A stretch of DNA of 64,000 nt from assembly GCA_963826515.1 (NCBI GenBank), contig CAWGXI010000012.1, forward strand, positions 124,001-188,000. The letters are read 5' to 3'. Both the position numbers and the translations under genes were made by a program. Shown piece by piece: positions 16,570 to 25,855 of the stretch. Under the pieces are notes generated by a model, which saw only the letters and a list, made by a program, of their open reading frames with translations, was not told where the DNA came from and searched no databases. The first letter of the stretch is position 1; every line of letters starts with the position of its first letter. The stretch comes from DATFVJ01 sp963826515. GTDB taxonomy: Bacteria; Actinomycetota; Actinomycetes; Streptosporangiales; Streptosporangiaceae.

Positions 16570-18039
16570 TCACCAGCTTGTCGCCTGCGGCATCCCCTCG
16601 GTGTACCCGGCCGCGCTCTGCACCCCGATAACAGAGCGCTCGTGCAGTTCGTCGAGATTGCGGGCGCCGGCGTAGGTGCAGGCGCTGCGCAGCCCGGCGG
16701 TGATCGCGTCGAGCTGGTCCTCGACACTCGGCCGCTGCGGATCGAGGTACATCCGCGCGGTCGAGATGCCCTCCTCGAACAACTGCTTGCGGGCCCGTTC
16801 GAACGGCGTGTCGTCGGCTGTGCGCAGCCGGACCGCGCGGGCCGACGCCATGCCGAAACTCTCCTTGTACAGCCGGCCGCCCGGGTCGCGGAAGACATCA
16901 CCTGGCGACTCATAGGTCCCGGCGAACCACGAACCGATCATCACGTTCGATGCGCCGGCGGCCAGGGCGAGCGCGACATCGCGTGGGTGCCGGACACCGC
17001 CGTCCGCCCAGACGTGCCTGCCATGCCGCCGTGCCTCGGCGGCGCACTCGAGCACCGCGCTGAACTGGGGACGGCCGACGCCGGTCAACATCCGGGTCGT
17101 GCACATGGCACCGGGCCCGACGCCTACCTTGACCACGTCAGCCCCGGCCTCGATGAGATCGCGCACGCCTTCCCTGGTCACGACGTTCCCCGCCACCAGC
17201 GGAACAGCAGGATCTGCCGCACGGATGGCCACCAGCGCCGCGATCATCTTTTCCTGATGACCATGCGCGGTGTCGACCACGATCAGATCGACGCCGACGT
17301 CGGCGAGCGCGTTCGCGCGGCGGGCGACATCGCCGTTCACGCCTGCGGCGGCTGCGATCCGCAGCCGGCCATGCGCGTCGGTGGCAGGGTCGTAAAGGGT
17401 GGCTCGCAGCGCACTGGTGCGGGTGAGAATGCCGGTCAGCCTGCCCGCGCTGTCCACCACGGGCGCCAGCCGGTGCCTGCCCTCGTGCAGCCGGGCGAAC
17501 GCCTTCTCAGGATCGATGTCGGCGGGCAGGGTCAGCAGGTCGGCGGACATGACCTGGCGGAGCTGGGTGAACCGGTCCACGTCCTGGCAGTCGGCCTCCG
17601 TCACCACGCCGACGGGGCGGCCGTCGGTCACGACGATCACGGCGCCGTGCGCCCGTTTGGGCAGCAGGTTGAGTGCCTCGCCGGTGGTGTTGCCGGGCCC
17701 GAGAGTGATCGGGGTGTCGTGCACGAGGTGCCTTCCCTTCACCCAGGACACGACGTCGGCGACCACCTCGACGGGGATATCCTGCGGCAGCACGGCGATG
17801 CCGCCACGGCGGGCGATGGTCTCGGCCATCCGCCGCCCGGAAACCGCCGTCATGTTGGCAACCACGACAGGGATCGTGGTGCCGCTACCATCCTGCGTGC
17901 CCAGATCCACATCTAGCCTGGACTCGACCGCGCCGCGGCTCGGCACCATGAAGACGTCGCTGTAGGTCAGCTCCTGCGTCGGTGGCGCGTCACCAAGGAA
18001 TCGCACATTGCTCACCCCGGCCATTGAGGTTACCTGCAT
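16570..18039 (-). CDS. guaB1: GuaB1 family IMP dehydrogenase-related protein (GMP reductase)
   Basis: 489 residues with an IMPDH/GMPR TIM barrel interrupted by a CBS pair (about residues 95-210). The catalytic Cys loop is GVGPGAMCTTRM (Cys near 311), preceded by VDTAHGHQEKM and VAGNVVTREGVRDLIEAGADVVKVG. The flap region and C-terminus (YAGARNLDELHERSVIGVQSAAGY) match the GuaB1 subfamily, which in mycobacteria is a GMP reductase and not a true IMP dehydrogenase. It therefore likely recycles guanine nucleotides to IMP. An ATG five codons downstream (18024) is an alternative start. Confidence 0.9.
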   Translation of the reverse strand: MQVTSMAGVSNVRFLGDAPPTQELTYSDVFMVPSRGAVESRLDVDLGTQDGSGTTIPVVVANMTAVSGRRMAETIARRGGIAVLPQDIPVEVVADVVSWVKGRHLVHDTPITLGPGNTTGEALNLLPKRAHGAVIVVTDGRPVGVVTEADCQDVDRFTQLRQVMSADLLTLPADIDPEKAFARLHEGRHRLAPVVDSAGRLTGILTRTSALRATLYDPATDAHGRLRIAAAAGVNGDVARRANALADVGVDLIVVDTAHGHQEKMIAALVAIRAADPAVPLVAGNVVTREGVRDLIEAGADVVKVGVGPGAMCTTRMLTGVGRPQFSAVLECAAEARRHGRHVWADGGVRHPRDVALALAAGASNVMIGSWFAGTYESPGDVFRDPGGRLYKESFGMASARAVRLRTADDTPFERARKQLFEEGISTARMYLDPQRPSVEDQLDAITAGLRSACTYAGARNLDELHERSVIGVQSAAGYTEGMPQATSW

Positions 18040-18390
18040 CCCGGGTTAGGAATTCCCGGCTGACCGAATTCTTCCCCGCCTGGCCCAGTCGCCGCAGCCA
18101 GCGCCGGATGAACCGGCAGGCGCGTGGATACTTATGCCTAACGGCTGCCGCGTGGCGCGCCTACCATGAGCTGCAGGGCGCAGCGGGTCCGCGGGGCCGG
18201 CCCACTGGCCGGTACCGTACGAACGGCCGCGCGGGGCTTGAGCCAGAACTCGGAGGGTGGTCTCTGCGGCGTGAAGGCACCGGGAGCGGCGGGCGGATGC
18301 ACAGGTAGTCCGGGGATGGGGCAGTTGCGCCCGCCGCAGGCGGCTGGCGGGTCCGGGGGAGTGGCGGCACTTGCGGCGCCGGCGGCCGGC
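18040..18390. other. Divergent intergenic region guaB1-folP
   Basis: No separate gene is supported. The folP frame is open through the right part, so an upstream start for folP (for example ATG at 18316) cannot be excluded. A copy of the dispersed 12-mer CGGCAGCCGTTA lies on the minus strand at 18139-18150. Promoters for both genes must lie here, but none is clearly recognisable. Confidence 0.5.
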
Positions 18391-19332
18391 ATGAGTTCGC
18401 CGCTTGACACGGGCGCTCAGGGCGTGCTGCGGCTTGGCGGGCGTGAGTTCCCGCCGGGGTCGTTCGGCATCATGGCCGTCGTCAACCGAACGCCCGACTC
18501 GTTCTTCGACCGCGGCGCGACCTACGCGTTCGGCGCCGCGCTTGAGGCCGCCGACCGGGTCGTGGCCGAGGGTGCCGACATCGTCGACATTGGTGGCGTG
18601 AAGGCGGGCCCGGGGCCGGAGGTGGACGCCGCGGAGGAGATCCGGCGCGTGGCCGGCCTGGTCACTGCGGTCCGTGAGCGGCATCCGGGCATCGTGATCA
18701 GCGTGGACACCTGGCGCTCAGAGGTCGGCGAGGTCGCGGCGCGGGCAGGTGCCGATCTGCTCAACGACACCTGGGGCGGCGTGGATCCGGGGCTGGCGGC
18801 GGTCGCGGCCGGCTCGGGGATCGGGCTCGTGTGCGCCCATGCGGGCGGGCTCTCGCCGCGCACCCGGCCGCATCGCGTGGCCTACGCCGACGTTACCCGC
18901 GCCGTGATCAGCCATGTCACGGGGCTCGCCGAGCGAGCGGTCGCGACCGGGGTCCGCCGCGACGCCATCATGGTCGACCCGGCCCACGACTTCGGCAAGA
19001 ACACCTGGCATTCGCTCGAGCTGTCCAGGCGGCTCGGGGAGCTTGTCGCGACCGGCTGGCCGGTGCTTGTCGCGGTGTCCAACAAGGATTTCATCGGGGA
19101 GACGCTCGGCCAGCCCGTCCAGGCACGTGGCGAAGGGACGATCGCCACGCTTGCCGTGTCCGCGTGGCAGGGCGCGCGGGTACTCCGGGTGCACGACGTG
19201 CCAGGAACGCGGCGTGCGCTCGCCGCCGTCGCCGGACTGCGCGGCCCGGGCCGTGCTTCCTCGGATCACGATCCGCCAGGCGCCCGCGGCGAGCCCGCGA
19301 TTAGGCGAGCTCTTGAGAGACTGGGGCCATGA
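18391..19332 (+). CDS. folP2: Dihydropteroate synthase family protein (FolP2-like)
   Basis: TIM-barrel protein of 313 residues. It has the pterin-binding signatures IMAVVNRTPDSFFDRG, GADIVDIGGVKAGPGPEVDAAEE, ISVDTWRSEVGEVAARAGADLLNDTWGG, and MVDPAHDFGKNTWHSLELSRRL. The wording NRTPDSFFDRG and DIGG (where true DHPS has DVGGESTRPG) matches the mycobacterial FolP2 subfamily. FolP2 was reported not to show DHPS activity, so a role in folate synthesis is uncertain. The true folate operon (folB, folK, folE) is not here. It overlaps the thioesterase by 4 nt (ATGA). Confidence 0.85.
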   Translation: MSSPLDTGAQGVLRLGGREFPPGSFGIMAVVNRTPDSFFDRGATYAFGAALEAADRVVAEGADIVDIGGVKAGPGPEVDAAEEIRRVAGLVTAVRERHPGIVISVDTWRSEVGEVAARAGADLLNDTWGGVDPGLAAVAAGSGIGLVCAHAGGLSPRTRPHRVAYADVTRAVISHVTGLAERAVATGVRRDAIMVDPAHDFGKNTWHSLELSRRLGELVATGWPVLVAVSNKDFIGETLGQPVQARGEGTIATLAVSAWQGARVLRVHDVPGTRRALAAVAGLRGPGRASSDHDPPGARGEPAIRRALERLGP

Positions 19333-19868
19333 CCGACCAGGTAAGCGATGTGCCGCCGCAAGCACCGGAGCGCGCGAAGCCGGTCCGGGTGGCGGACCTG
19401 CCGCAAGACGAGCAGGACCGAATGCGGGCAATGCTGCATGAGATGCCTATACACGCGCTGCTCGGGATCGAACTCGTCGAACTCGGTGACATTTATTCGA
19501 TCTTGTCCATGCCGGTTCGTGAGCAGGCGTTCAACAGCACGGGAAACCTGCATGGAGGTGCCATCGCCACCCTGATTGACGTCGCCGCGGGAACTGCGGC
19601 CGCACTCGGCAGCGGATTCCGGCCGGGTGAGCAGAGCCTCGTCACCGCCGATCTGCACGTGCGTTACCTGGGCCGGCCACACGGGGATGTCGTCTACGCG
19701 CGTGCCGAGATGCTCCGGGCAGGCCGCCAGCTGATCGTCGTCGAGTGCCGCGTCACGGATAGCGAGGAGCGCGTGATCGCGTCCGCCGACTTCAGCATGA
19801 TGATCGTCGCGCTTCGCGCTCCGTTGCGGCCGACCGCGGGCGCCAAGCCCACCGACCCCGATCTGTAG
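19329..19868 (+). CDS. PaaI-family hotdog-fold thioesterase
   Basis: 179 residues with a hotdog domain after an approximately 35-residue polar N-terminal extension. The signature FNSTGNLHGGAIATLIDVAAGTAA contains the HGG motif and the catalytic Asp typical of PaaI/DUF4442-like acyl-CoA thioesterases. SLVTADLHVRYLGRPHGDVVYARAEMLRAGRQLIVVE follows. The start codon overlaps the folP2 stop, so the two are co-translated. The acyl-CoA substrate is unknown. Confidence 0.9.
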   Translation: MTDQVSDVPPQAPERAKPVRVADLPQDEQDRMRAMLHEMPIHALLGIELVELGDIYSILSMPVREQAFNSTGNLHGGAIATLIDVAAGTAAALGSGFRPGEQSLVTADLHVRYLGRPHGDVVYARAEMLRAGRQLIVVECRVTDSEERVIASADFSMMIVALRAPLRPTAGAKPTDPDL

Positions 19869-19903
19869 CCCGCGCCGGCCACTATGGTGGTTTGCGTGTC
19901 GGA

Positions 19904-19957
19904 GAGGTTGGCGGCAGAAGTGAGGTTGGCGGCAGAAGAGAGGTTGGCGGCGGAGGC
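19904..19957. repeat. 18-bp tandem repeat, three copies, carrying the mycP RBS
   Basis: Three 18-bp units based on GAGGTTGGCGGCAGAAGT sit directly before mycP. In the last unit the change to CGGAGG supplies the ribosome-binding site of mycP, seven bases before its ATG. Confidence 0.8.
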
Positions 19958-19963
19958 ACGCTC

Positions 19964-21472
19964 ATGAGGCGGATCGCGGTCGTCCTGTTAGCTGGCGTTC
20001 TGCTTCCTTTCATGTGGCTGCTCACGGCCTTTCTGGCCCCTCCGGCCCCTCCGGCCACTCCGGCCCCGCTGGCTTCGCCGGCCCCGTCGGCCCCGTCGGC
20101 CCCGTCGGCCCCGCTGGCCCCGTCAGCCTCATCGGCCCCTCCAGCCACGCTGGCTTCGCCGGCCCCGCCAGCCCCTCCGACTTCATCGGCCCCGCCAGCT
20201 TTATTGGCCCCGCCGACTTCACCGGCCTCACCGGCATCACTGGCATCAGTGGACTTACGGGCCGCACCGGGAAAGCCGAGTCCATCGCCACGCCAGGCGC
20301 AATCGCCAAACCAGGCACAACAGCCCGCGCTGAGCTGCGGCCAACAGGACGGTGATCTGTCGTCTCCGGGTACCAGCCCGCCATGGGCGCAGCAGGTACT
20401 TGGCTTCCAGGGCGCGTGGCAGTTCACAAAGGGCCAGGGCGAGAGCGTCGCGGTGATAGACAGCGGCGTGTCAGCCAACGAGCAACTCGGCGGGCGCGTA
20501 GTGCCCGAGCAGTCGCTCACCGGCACCAGCGCTGGCCTGGACTGCGTGGACCACGGCACCGGCGTGGCGGGCATCATCGCCGCGGCACCGAGGGCACGCG
20601 ACCCGTTCGTTGGCGTCGCGCCAGGCGCGCAAATTCTGTCGATCAAGGTCACAGATCAGGAGGGCGTTGACGCCGACGCCCTCGCCAAAGGCATTGTCGA
20701 CGCGGTCACTGACCACGCTCAGGTCGTCAATGTCTCGGATCAGGTTGGCAACACGCCTGCGCTCAGCAATGCGGTACTTGACGCGGCGAGAAACGACGTC
20801 GTGATCGTAGCGGCAGCGGGAAATCACGATCCGCAAACCAATAGCGCAGGACCATTCTTTCCGGCAGGGTATGCCGCCGACCCCGTGGTCTACCCGAACG
20901 TCCTGTCCGTAGGCGCGGTCGATGCGACAGGCGCGGTGCCCGATTTCTCCAGCCCGGTGCTGACGGATGTGTCAGTGACCGCCCCTGGCGCGGCCGTCCT
21001 CACGGTCGCGCCTGGCAATACCTTCCAGCAGCAGGACGGCACGAGCTTCGCCGCCCCATTTGTCGCGGGCGTGGCCGCCCTGGTGCGGGCATCTCATCCG
21101 AAACTGTCCGCGGCCGAGGTGGTAAGCCGCATCATCGCCACCGCGGACGGCGGGACTGGCGCAGGGGCCGGCCGGACGGGCGCGGGCATGGTGGATCCGC
21201 TGCAGGCCGTCACGGCGGTGCTGGCGGGCACCGGTCAGCCGCTAACGCCGTTGCCATCGCCCGCGCCGGTGTCGGTCGCGCGGCTACAGCCGCAGGACCG
21301 CTTCACCCGAATGCTTGTCGTTTCTGTCACCGGCGGTGCGCTCGGCGCCGCCGGGCTCGTGGTAGTCGGCGCCGTCGCCATTCCAGCGGGCCGCCGGCGG
21401 CGCCAGGCGTCAGCGAGCGCACAGGCCAAGCAGGCGGGGGCGCGGCCCGACAACGACAAATGGCTTGGCTGA
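19964..21472 (+). CDS. mycP: Mycosin, type VII secretion-associated subtilisin-like protease
   Basis: Membrane-anchored S8 protease of a type VII secretion system, 502 residues. A signal segment (IAVVLLAGVLLPFMWLLTAFLA) is followed by a very long Ala/Pro/Ser-rich linker (about residues 26-105, encoded by 9-bp DNA repeats). The catalytic residues are Asp in VAVIDSGV (near 163), His in DHGTGVAGIIA (near 195) and Ser in DGTSFAAPFVAGVAAL (near 360), with the oxyanion Asn in AAAGNHD. A C-terminal membrane anchor (VSVTGGALGAAGLVVVGAVAI) and basic tail follow. GGAGG lies 7 nt before the ATG. It is convergent with eccC with only 19 bp between them. Confidence 0.93.
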   Translation: MRRIAVVLLAGVLLPFMWLLTAFLAPPAPPATPAPLASPAPSAPSAPSAPLAPSASSAPPATLASPAPPAPPTSSAPPALLAPPTSPASPASLASVDLRAAPGKPSPSPRQAQSPNQAQQPALSCGQQDGDLSSPGTSPPWAQQVLGFQGAWQFTKGQGESVAVIDSGVSANEQLGGRVVPEQSLTGTSAGLDCVDHGTGVAGIIAAAPRARDPFVGVAPGAQILSIKVTDQEGVDADALAKGIVDAVTDHAQVVNVSDQVGNTPALSNAVLDAARNDVVIVAAAGNHDPQTNSAGPFFPAGYAADPVVYPNVLSVGAVDATGAVPDFSSPVLTDVSVTAPGAAVLTVAPGNTFQQQDGTSFAAPFVAGVAALVRASHPKLSAAEVVSRIIATADGGTGAGAGRTGAGMVDPLQAVTAVLAGTGQPLTPLPSPAPVSVARLQPQDRFTRMLVVSVTGGALGAAGLVVVGAVAIPAGRRRRQASASAQAKQAGARPDNDKWLG

Positions 21473-21491
21473 CTACGTTTCGTGGCCCGGG

Positions 21492-24400
21492 TCAGCCCTC
21501 TTCGCCGGACAGGGCGGTCTGCACGAGCCTGACGCCTGAGCGCCGGTCGGCGAGGTAACCGCGGCCGGCCGGCAGGTGCTGCGGCTTGACGCTGCCGAGC
21601 AGCGTGCCCTCATCCCTGCTGCCGGACATGACCAGGCCGGGCGAGCCCATCTCACGAATCCGCTGGATCACTGGGTCGAACATCGAGCGACCAGCACCGC
21701 CCGCCGAGCGGGCGAGGATCACGTGCAGCCCGACGTCGCGGGCCTGCGGCAGCAGTTCTACGATGGACAGCAACGGGTTGCTCGAGGTTGCGACGATGTC
21801 GTAGTCATCGATGAGAATGAAGAGGTCCGATCCGCTCCACCACGATCGGCTGCGCAGCTGATCAGGGGTGAGATCCGGGGGCGGCAGCCGTTTGGCCAGC
21901 GCATCGCGCACATCGTTAAGCAGCGGGCCGGCGGCGGCGGATGACGCGGCGTAGCCGATGTTGTGCTCGGTGCCCGCGGCGTCGAGCAAGGAGCGACGGT
22001 AGTCGATGAAGATCAGCCGAGCCTCATCGGGTGTGTAGCGGGCGGCGATGCCGTCGCTGATCAAGCGCAGCAGGTTGGACTTACCGCATTCGGTGTCCCC
22101 GAAGATCAGGAAATGGGCGTCGGCGCCGAAGTCGAGATAGACGGGGGCCAGGCTGTCTTCGCTGATGCCGAACGGAACCCGGGTGGCAGTCTCGGCGACC
22201 GCCGGCAGCCTGCCCGCGGGCAGCACTTCAGGCAGCAGGCGCACCTGTGCCGCCCGCTTCCCCGTCCATCCGATGGCCACGGCGTCGACGAATTTCTTCA
22301 CGCCGTCGGTCAGGTCTTCGACACCGTTCCCCGCGGGCCGGCCGTCGATCCGGGGCAGCGCCGCAAGAAAGTGCAGGCCTTCACGGGTCAGGCCGCGGCC
22401 GGGTGAGTTCTCCGGCACGTTGGCGGCGAGTTTCCTGTTGATCTCCGATTCGTACGGGTCACCCAGCCGCAGTTCGAGCCGGGTGCCGAACAGGTCCCTG
22501 ATACTGGTGCGAAACTCAGACCACTTGTTGGTCGAGGCGATCAGATGGATGCCGAAGCCGAGGCCACGGGCCGCGAGCGTCGTGATGGCCGTCTCAAGCG
22601 CCTCATATTCCTGCCGTACGGTGAGCCAGCCGTCGACGACGAGGAACACGTCGCCGAACTCGTCGCCTGCGATCTCGCCGGAAGTGCGAATCCGCCGGTA
22701 GCTGGCCATCGAGTCGATACCAAGCTCGGCGAACATCCGCTCCCGCTGCTCGAGCAGCCCGGTCACCTCGGCGATGGTGCGCCTGACGCGGTCGGTAGCC
22801 AGCCGGGTAGCCACGCCGCCCACGTGCGGCAAACCCGCGAGCGAAGCGAGCGTTCCACCGCCGAAGTCGAGGAAGTAGAACTGGACCTCGTCGGGGGTGT
22901 GCAGCAGCGCGAGCGAGCCGATCAGGCTGCGCAGCAGCGTGGACTTACCGCTCTGCGGCGCGCCGACAGCGCCGACGTGGCCCGCTGCACCGGACAGGTC
23001 AACCCACAACGGGTCACGGCGCTGGTCAAACGGCCTGTCCACGATTCCGGCGATGGCCTGCAGCCGCCCGCGCCACTCCCAGCCAGCGGTCGTGAAGCCG
23101 AACTCCGGAGTGGTGGAAAGCGCGGGCAGCAACTCGTCGAGCGTCGGCGGCACGTCGAGCGGCGGCAGCCAGATCTGATGGGCGGGAGAGCCCTGATCCC
23201 TAAGCTGCCTGACGACGATGTCGAGCAGGCTCTCCGCTATTTTCTGCTGGTCCTGCTGGTCCTGCTGATCCGGCAGCTCGGGCGCCGGGTCCGCGATGAT
23301 CTGCGGAGGAATGTAACTCGCGCTGTACGGCACGATCTGGTGGCGCACGCGGTCCCGCTGCTCGATCGCCTTCGCATCACCTGAAACGGGCCCGGACACG
23401 TACGCGGCCTTGAACCTCGTCATGCCGGTCGTGTCGAATTTGAGGTAGCCGTTGCCGGGCTGGGAAGGCAGTTCGTAGGCGTCGGGGGCGCCGAGCACCA
23501 CACGTGACTCCATCGCCGAGAACGTCCGCAGGCCCAGCCGGTAGGACAAGTGGGTGTCGAGGCCGCGGAGCTTGCCCTCCTCGAGCCGCTGCGAGGCGAG
23601 CAGCAAGTGCACGCCAAGCGACCGGCCGAGCCGCCCGATCATGACGAACAGGTCGATGAAGTCAGGCTTGGCGGACAGCAGTTCCGAGAACTCGTCGAGC
23701 ACGACGAACAGGGTCGGCATTGGCTTCAGCTTGGCGCCGCGCTCGCGGTCGCGCTCGTAGTCGCGCAGCGAGGCGTAGTTGCCCGCCGCGCGCAGCAGTT
23801 CCTGGCGGCGGACAATCTCGCCGTGCAGCGCGTCATGCATCCGGTCCACGAGCGGCAACTCGTCCTCTAGGTTTGTGATCACCGCCGACACGTGGTGCAG
23901 GCTGTCGAGGCCGAGGAAGGTCGCGCCGCCCTTGAAGTCGACGAGCACGAAGTTGAGCACCTCGGACGACTGCGAGAGCGCCAGGCCGAGCACGAGCGTC
24001 CGCAGCAGTTCGGACTTGCCTGACCCGGTGGCGCCGATGCACAGGCCGTGCGGGCCCATCCCGCCCTGCGCGGATTCCTTGATATCGAGCTCCACGGGCC
24101 GGCCATCGGTATCCACGCCAATCGGTACCCGGAGCCGGTGCCTCGGCGCCCGGGGCCGCCACAGCGCCGGCACGTCGAGTCCGTAGGGGTCCTCGATGCC
24201 AAGCAGGGACGTCAGCGCCATGTTGGCCTCGAGCGCGTCCTCGGCTGGGCCGGTTGCCGCGCCGGGGCGCAGCGGGGCTAGCTGCCGGGCGAGAGCGTCC
24301 GCCTGGGCGAGCGAGAACGAGTCCGGATTGCCGATCCTGGTCGCGACGTCCTTGCCGATGCGGTCTCTGGTGATGAGGTCCACCTGGTTCTTGGCTAACT

Positions 24401-25478
24401 TCAGCCGCAACGTGGTCGCGTCGGAGGTGGGCGTCACGGTCGCTGTCAGGTCGACGACGGCGACGCCGTGGATTCCGTCGGCGGCAATCTGGGACTCGAG
24501 GGAGGCCTCACCGCCGTCGACGATGATCACGTGGTAGGGGAGGTCGCCTGTTGATACCCCGGGGGAGAACCGGGACCGGTCCTTGATTTCCGCGCCGAGC
24601 ATGACCTCGAGATCGCCCAGGCTCTGGCTCATCAGGCGCATCGGTCCGGCCGCGTCGTGTTCGCTCGGGTGCAGGTTGTGCGGCAGCCACTTGATCCACT
24701 GCCACCACCGCATACGCTCCGCCGATGCGCACACTGAGATCCGGACGTCGTCCGGAGAGTGGAAGCTGGCAAGCTGGGCGATCATGGCACGCACCAGCCC
24801 GTAAACGGCTTCGGGTTCCCCGATGGGGACGACCCGGGCAAACGAGGGCAGTGAGACCGCGACTGGCAGGTCGGCCACGTTGCCGTGGGTGCGGACAAAT
24901 CTGCGTAGCGCTCCCGCGCTCAGCGGGTCGAGGTCCTCGACCGGCTTGGTTTCCGGCGGCACAAGCCGGACAGCGAGCCGCTGCTGCCCGGTACCGATCC
25001 GGACGTGGCCGAAATCGGAGTCAGCGGGACGGCGTTCCCACAGCCGCGCGCTCATCGTCATCGACCATAGCGATGCGGGGTCGGGTCCGCTCCACTCGAG
25101 TGCCTCGCGCTGCTGGGTGGCCGCCCGGCGGACCTTGCGCCGTATCTGGCCGAGGTAGCGCATGTAGTCCCGGCGAGCGCCGTTGAGCCTGACCTTGCGG
25201 TCGCCCTTACCCCGGCCGAACTGGCCCATCATCATTCCGCCCATGCCGAGGGCCATGGCGCCGCCCCCGATGTATTGCTGGGTGCTCGCCCCGTTGCCGC
25301 CTATCATCGCGACTGCCATCCCGCCGGCCATGGCGACCATCGGCAGGTACATCAGCATCTGCTGGAAGCTGTCAGCTACCATCTCGGGGAGTTCGGGCGG
25401 CGACTCGAGCAGGATCTCACCGCGCGGCATTTCCGGCGCCTGACGGCGCTCACCGCGCCGTACCATGACGGTGCTCAC
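21492..25478 (-). CDS. eccC: Type VII secretion ATPase EccC (fused EccCa-EccCb)
   Basis: FtsK/SpoIIIE-type motor that recognises and drives type VII substrates, 1328 residues. The N-terminus is cytoplasmic, then two membrane segments (LPMVAMAGGMAVAMIGG and IGGGAMALGMGGMMMG, near residues 45-85). Three ATPase domains follow with Walker A motifs GATGSGKSE (~485), GAPQSGKST (~840) and GDTECGKSN (~1130), and Walker B-like segments LFVVLDEFSELL, VFLVVDGW and LFILIDDYD. The domains are fused in one polypeptide, as in ESX-3, 4 and 5-type systems. A short Gln/Asp repeat (DQQDQQDQQ) links domains 1 and 2. It is divergent from eccD across a region now split by a MITE. Confidence 0.95.
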   Translation of the reverse strand: MSTVMVRRGERRQAPEMPRGEILLESPPELPEMVADSFQQMLMYLPMVAMAGGMAVAMIGGNGASTQQYIGGGAMALGMGGMMMGQFGRGKGDRKVRLNGARRDYMRYLGQIRRKVRRAATQQREALEWSGPDPASLWSMTMSARLWERRPADSDFGHVRIGTGQQRLAVRLVPPETKPVEDLDPLSAGALRRFVRTHGNVADLPVAVSLPSFARVVPIGEPEAVYGLVRAMIAQLASFHSPDDVRISVCASAERMRWWQWIKWLPHNLHPSEHDAAGPMRLMSQSLGDLEVMLGAEIKDRSRFSPGVSTGDLPYHVIIVDGGEASLESQIAADGIHGVAVVDLTATVTPTSDATTLRLKLAKNQVDLITRDRIGKDVATRIGNPDSFSLAQADALARQLAPLRPGAATGPAEDALEANMALTSLLGIEDPYGLDVPALWRPRAPRHRLRVPIGVDTDGRPVELDIKESAQGGMGPHGLCIGATGSGKSELLRTLVLGLALSQSSEVLNFVLVDFKGGATFLGLDSLHHVSAVITNLEDELPLVDRMHDALHGEIVRRQELLRAAGNYASLRDYERDRERGAKLKPMPTLFVVLDEFSELLSAKPDFIDLFVMIGRLGRSLGVHLLLASQRLEEGKLRGLDTHLSYRLGLRTFSAMESRVVLGAPDAYELPSQPGNGYLKFDTTGMTRFKAAYVSGPVSGDAKAIEQRDRVRHQIVPYSASYIPPQIIADPAPELPDQQDQQDQQKIAESLLDIVVRQLRDQGSPAHQIWLPPLDVPPTLDELLPALSTTPEFGFTTAGWEWRGRLQAIAGIVDRPFDQRRDPLWVDLSGAAGHVGAVGAPQSGKSTLLRSLIGSLALLHTPDEVQFYFLDFGGGTLASLAGLPHVGGVATRLATDRVRRTIAEVTGLLEQRERMFAELGIDSMASYRRIRTSGEIAGDEFGDVFLVVDGWLTVRQEYEALETAITTLAARGLGFGIHLIASTNKWSEFRTSIRDLFGTRLELRLGDPYESEINRKLAANVPENSPGRGLTREGLHFLAALPRIDGRPAGNGVEDLTDGVKKFVDAVAIGWTGKRAAQVRLLPEVLPAGRLPAVAETATRVPFGISEDSLAPVYLDFGADAHFLIFGDTECGKSNLLRLISDGIAARYTPDEARLIFIDYRRSLLDAAGTEHNIGYAASSAAAGPLLNDVRDALAKRLPPPDLTPDQLRSRSWWSGSDLFILIDDYDIVATSSNPLLSIVELLPQARDVGLHVILARSAGGAGRSMFDPVIQRIREMGSPGLVMSGSRDEGTLLGSVKPQHLPAGRGYLADRRSGVRLVQTALSGEEG

Positions 25479-25671
25479 TGCGCTACCTTCCTATGCCCTC
25501 GTATGTGTGGCCATCACGCAGAGGCGACCTTGCGTAGTGTTGGACCGATTGGCACGCACTGATACGAATCAATCGCATCCTAAGAGTTCTGCGCCCTTCA
25601 TGGGGCCGGCTACGGGTGCCGGGTCGCTCGCAAGCGGCTGCGGTGGAAGGACAGCGGAGTCGAAAAGGGAG
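25479..25671. other. Divergent eccC-eccD promoter region
   Basis: About 190 bp of non-coding DNA between eccC and the MITE must hold the eccC promoter and probably the original eccD promoter. The right end reads GTCGAAAAGGGAG next to CTAG, a good Shine-Dalgarno sequence now 189 bp away from the eccD start. Confidence 0.55.
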
Positions 25672-25855
25672 CTAGGGCATGTCTCGTAGATCTTTGGCGG
25701 CGCGGCAGTGCCGTCCACGACCCCAGCGGGCGACCGGGGTCGTGGACGGCACTGTCGTCGTCGCCGATAGCTCCAATATCGGCTCCTCCTCCGCCTTGCC
25801 GATCGCCGCCTGGATCACCGCCCGCATCCACCGAGATCTACGAGACACGCCCTAG
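25672..25855. mobile_element. MITE family A, intact copy abutting eccD start
   Basis: A 184-bp element bounded by CTAG at 25672-25675 and 25852-25855 (likely target duplication). The inner terminal inverted repeats read GGCATGTCTCGTAGATCT on the left and, as reverse complement of the right end, GGCGTGTCTCGTAGATCT. It carries a perfect 19-bp internal inverted repeat (CAGTGCCGTCCACGACCCC at 25705-25723 with its complement at 25735-25753). There is no transposase gene. The last base of the right CTAG immediately precedes the eccD ATG and puts an in-frame TAG directly before it. Confidence 0.88.

Noticed and set aside
20014..20384. Collagen-like proteins in alternative frames inside mycP
   Set aside because: They arise from the 9-bp repeats of the mycosin linker. 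They lack starts with ribosome-binding sites, and the mycosin frame is fixed by its catalytic motifs.
25676..25851. Small protein encoded in MITE family A
   Set aside because: Short open frames exist in both copies (a shared GDDDSAVHDPGRP stretch), but they have no ribosome-binding site, differ in length between copies and lie across hairpin arms.
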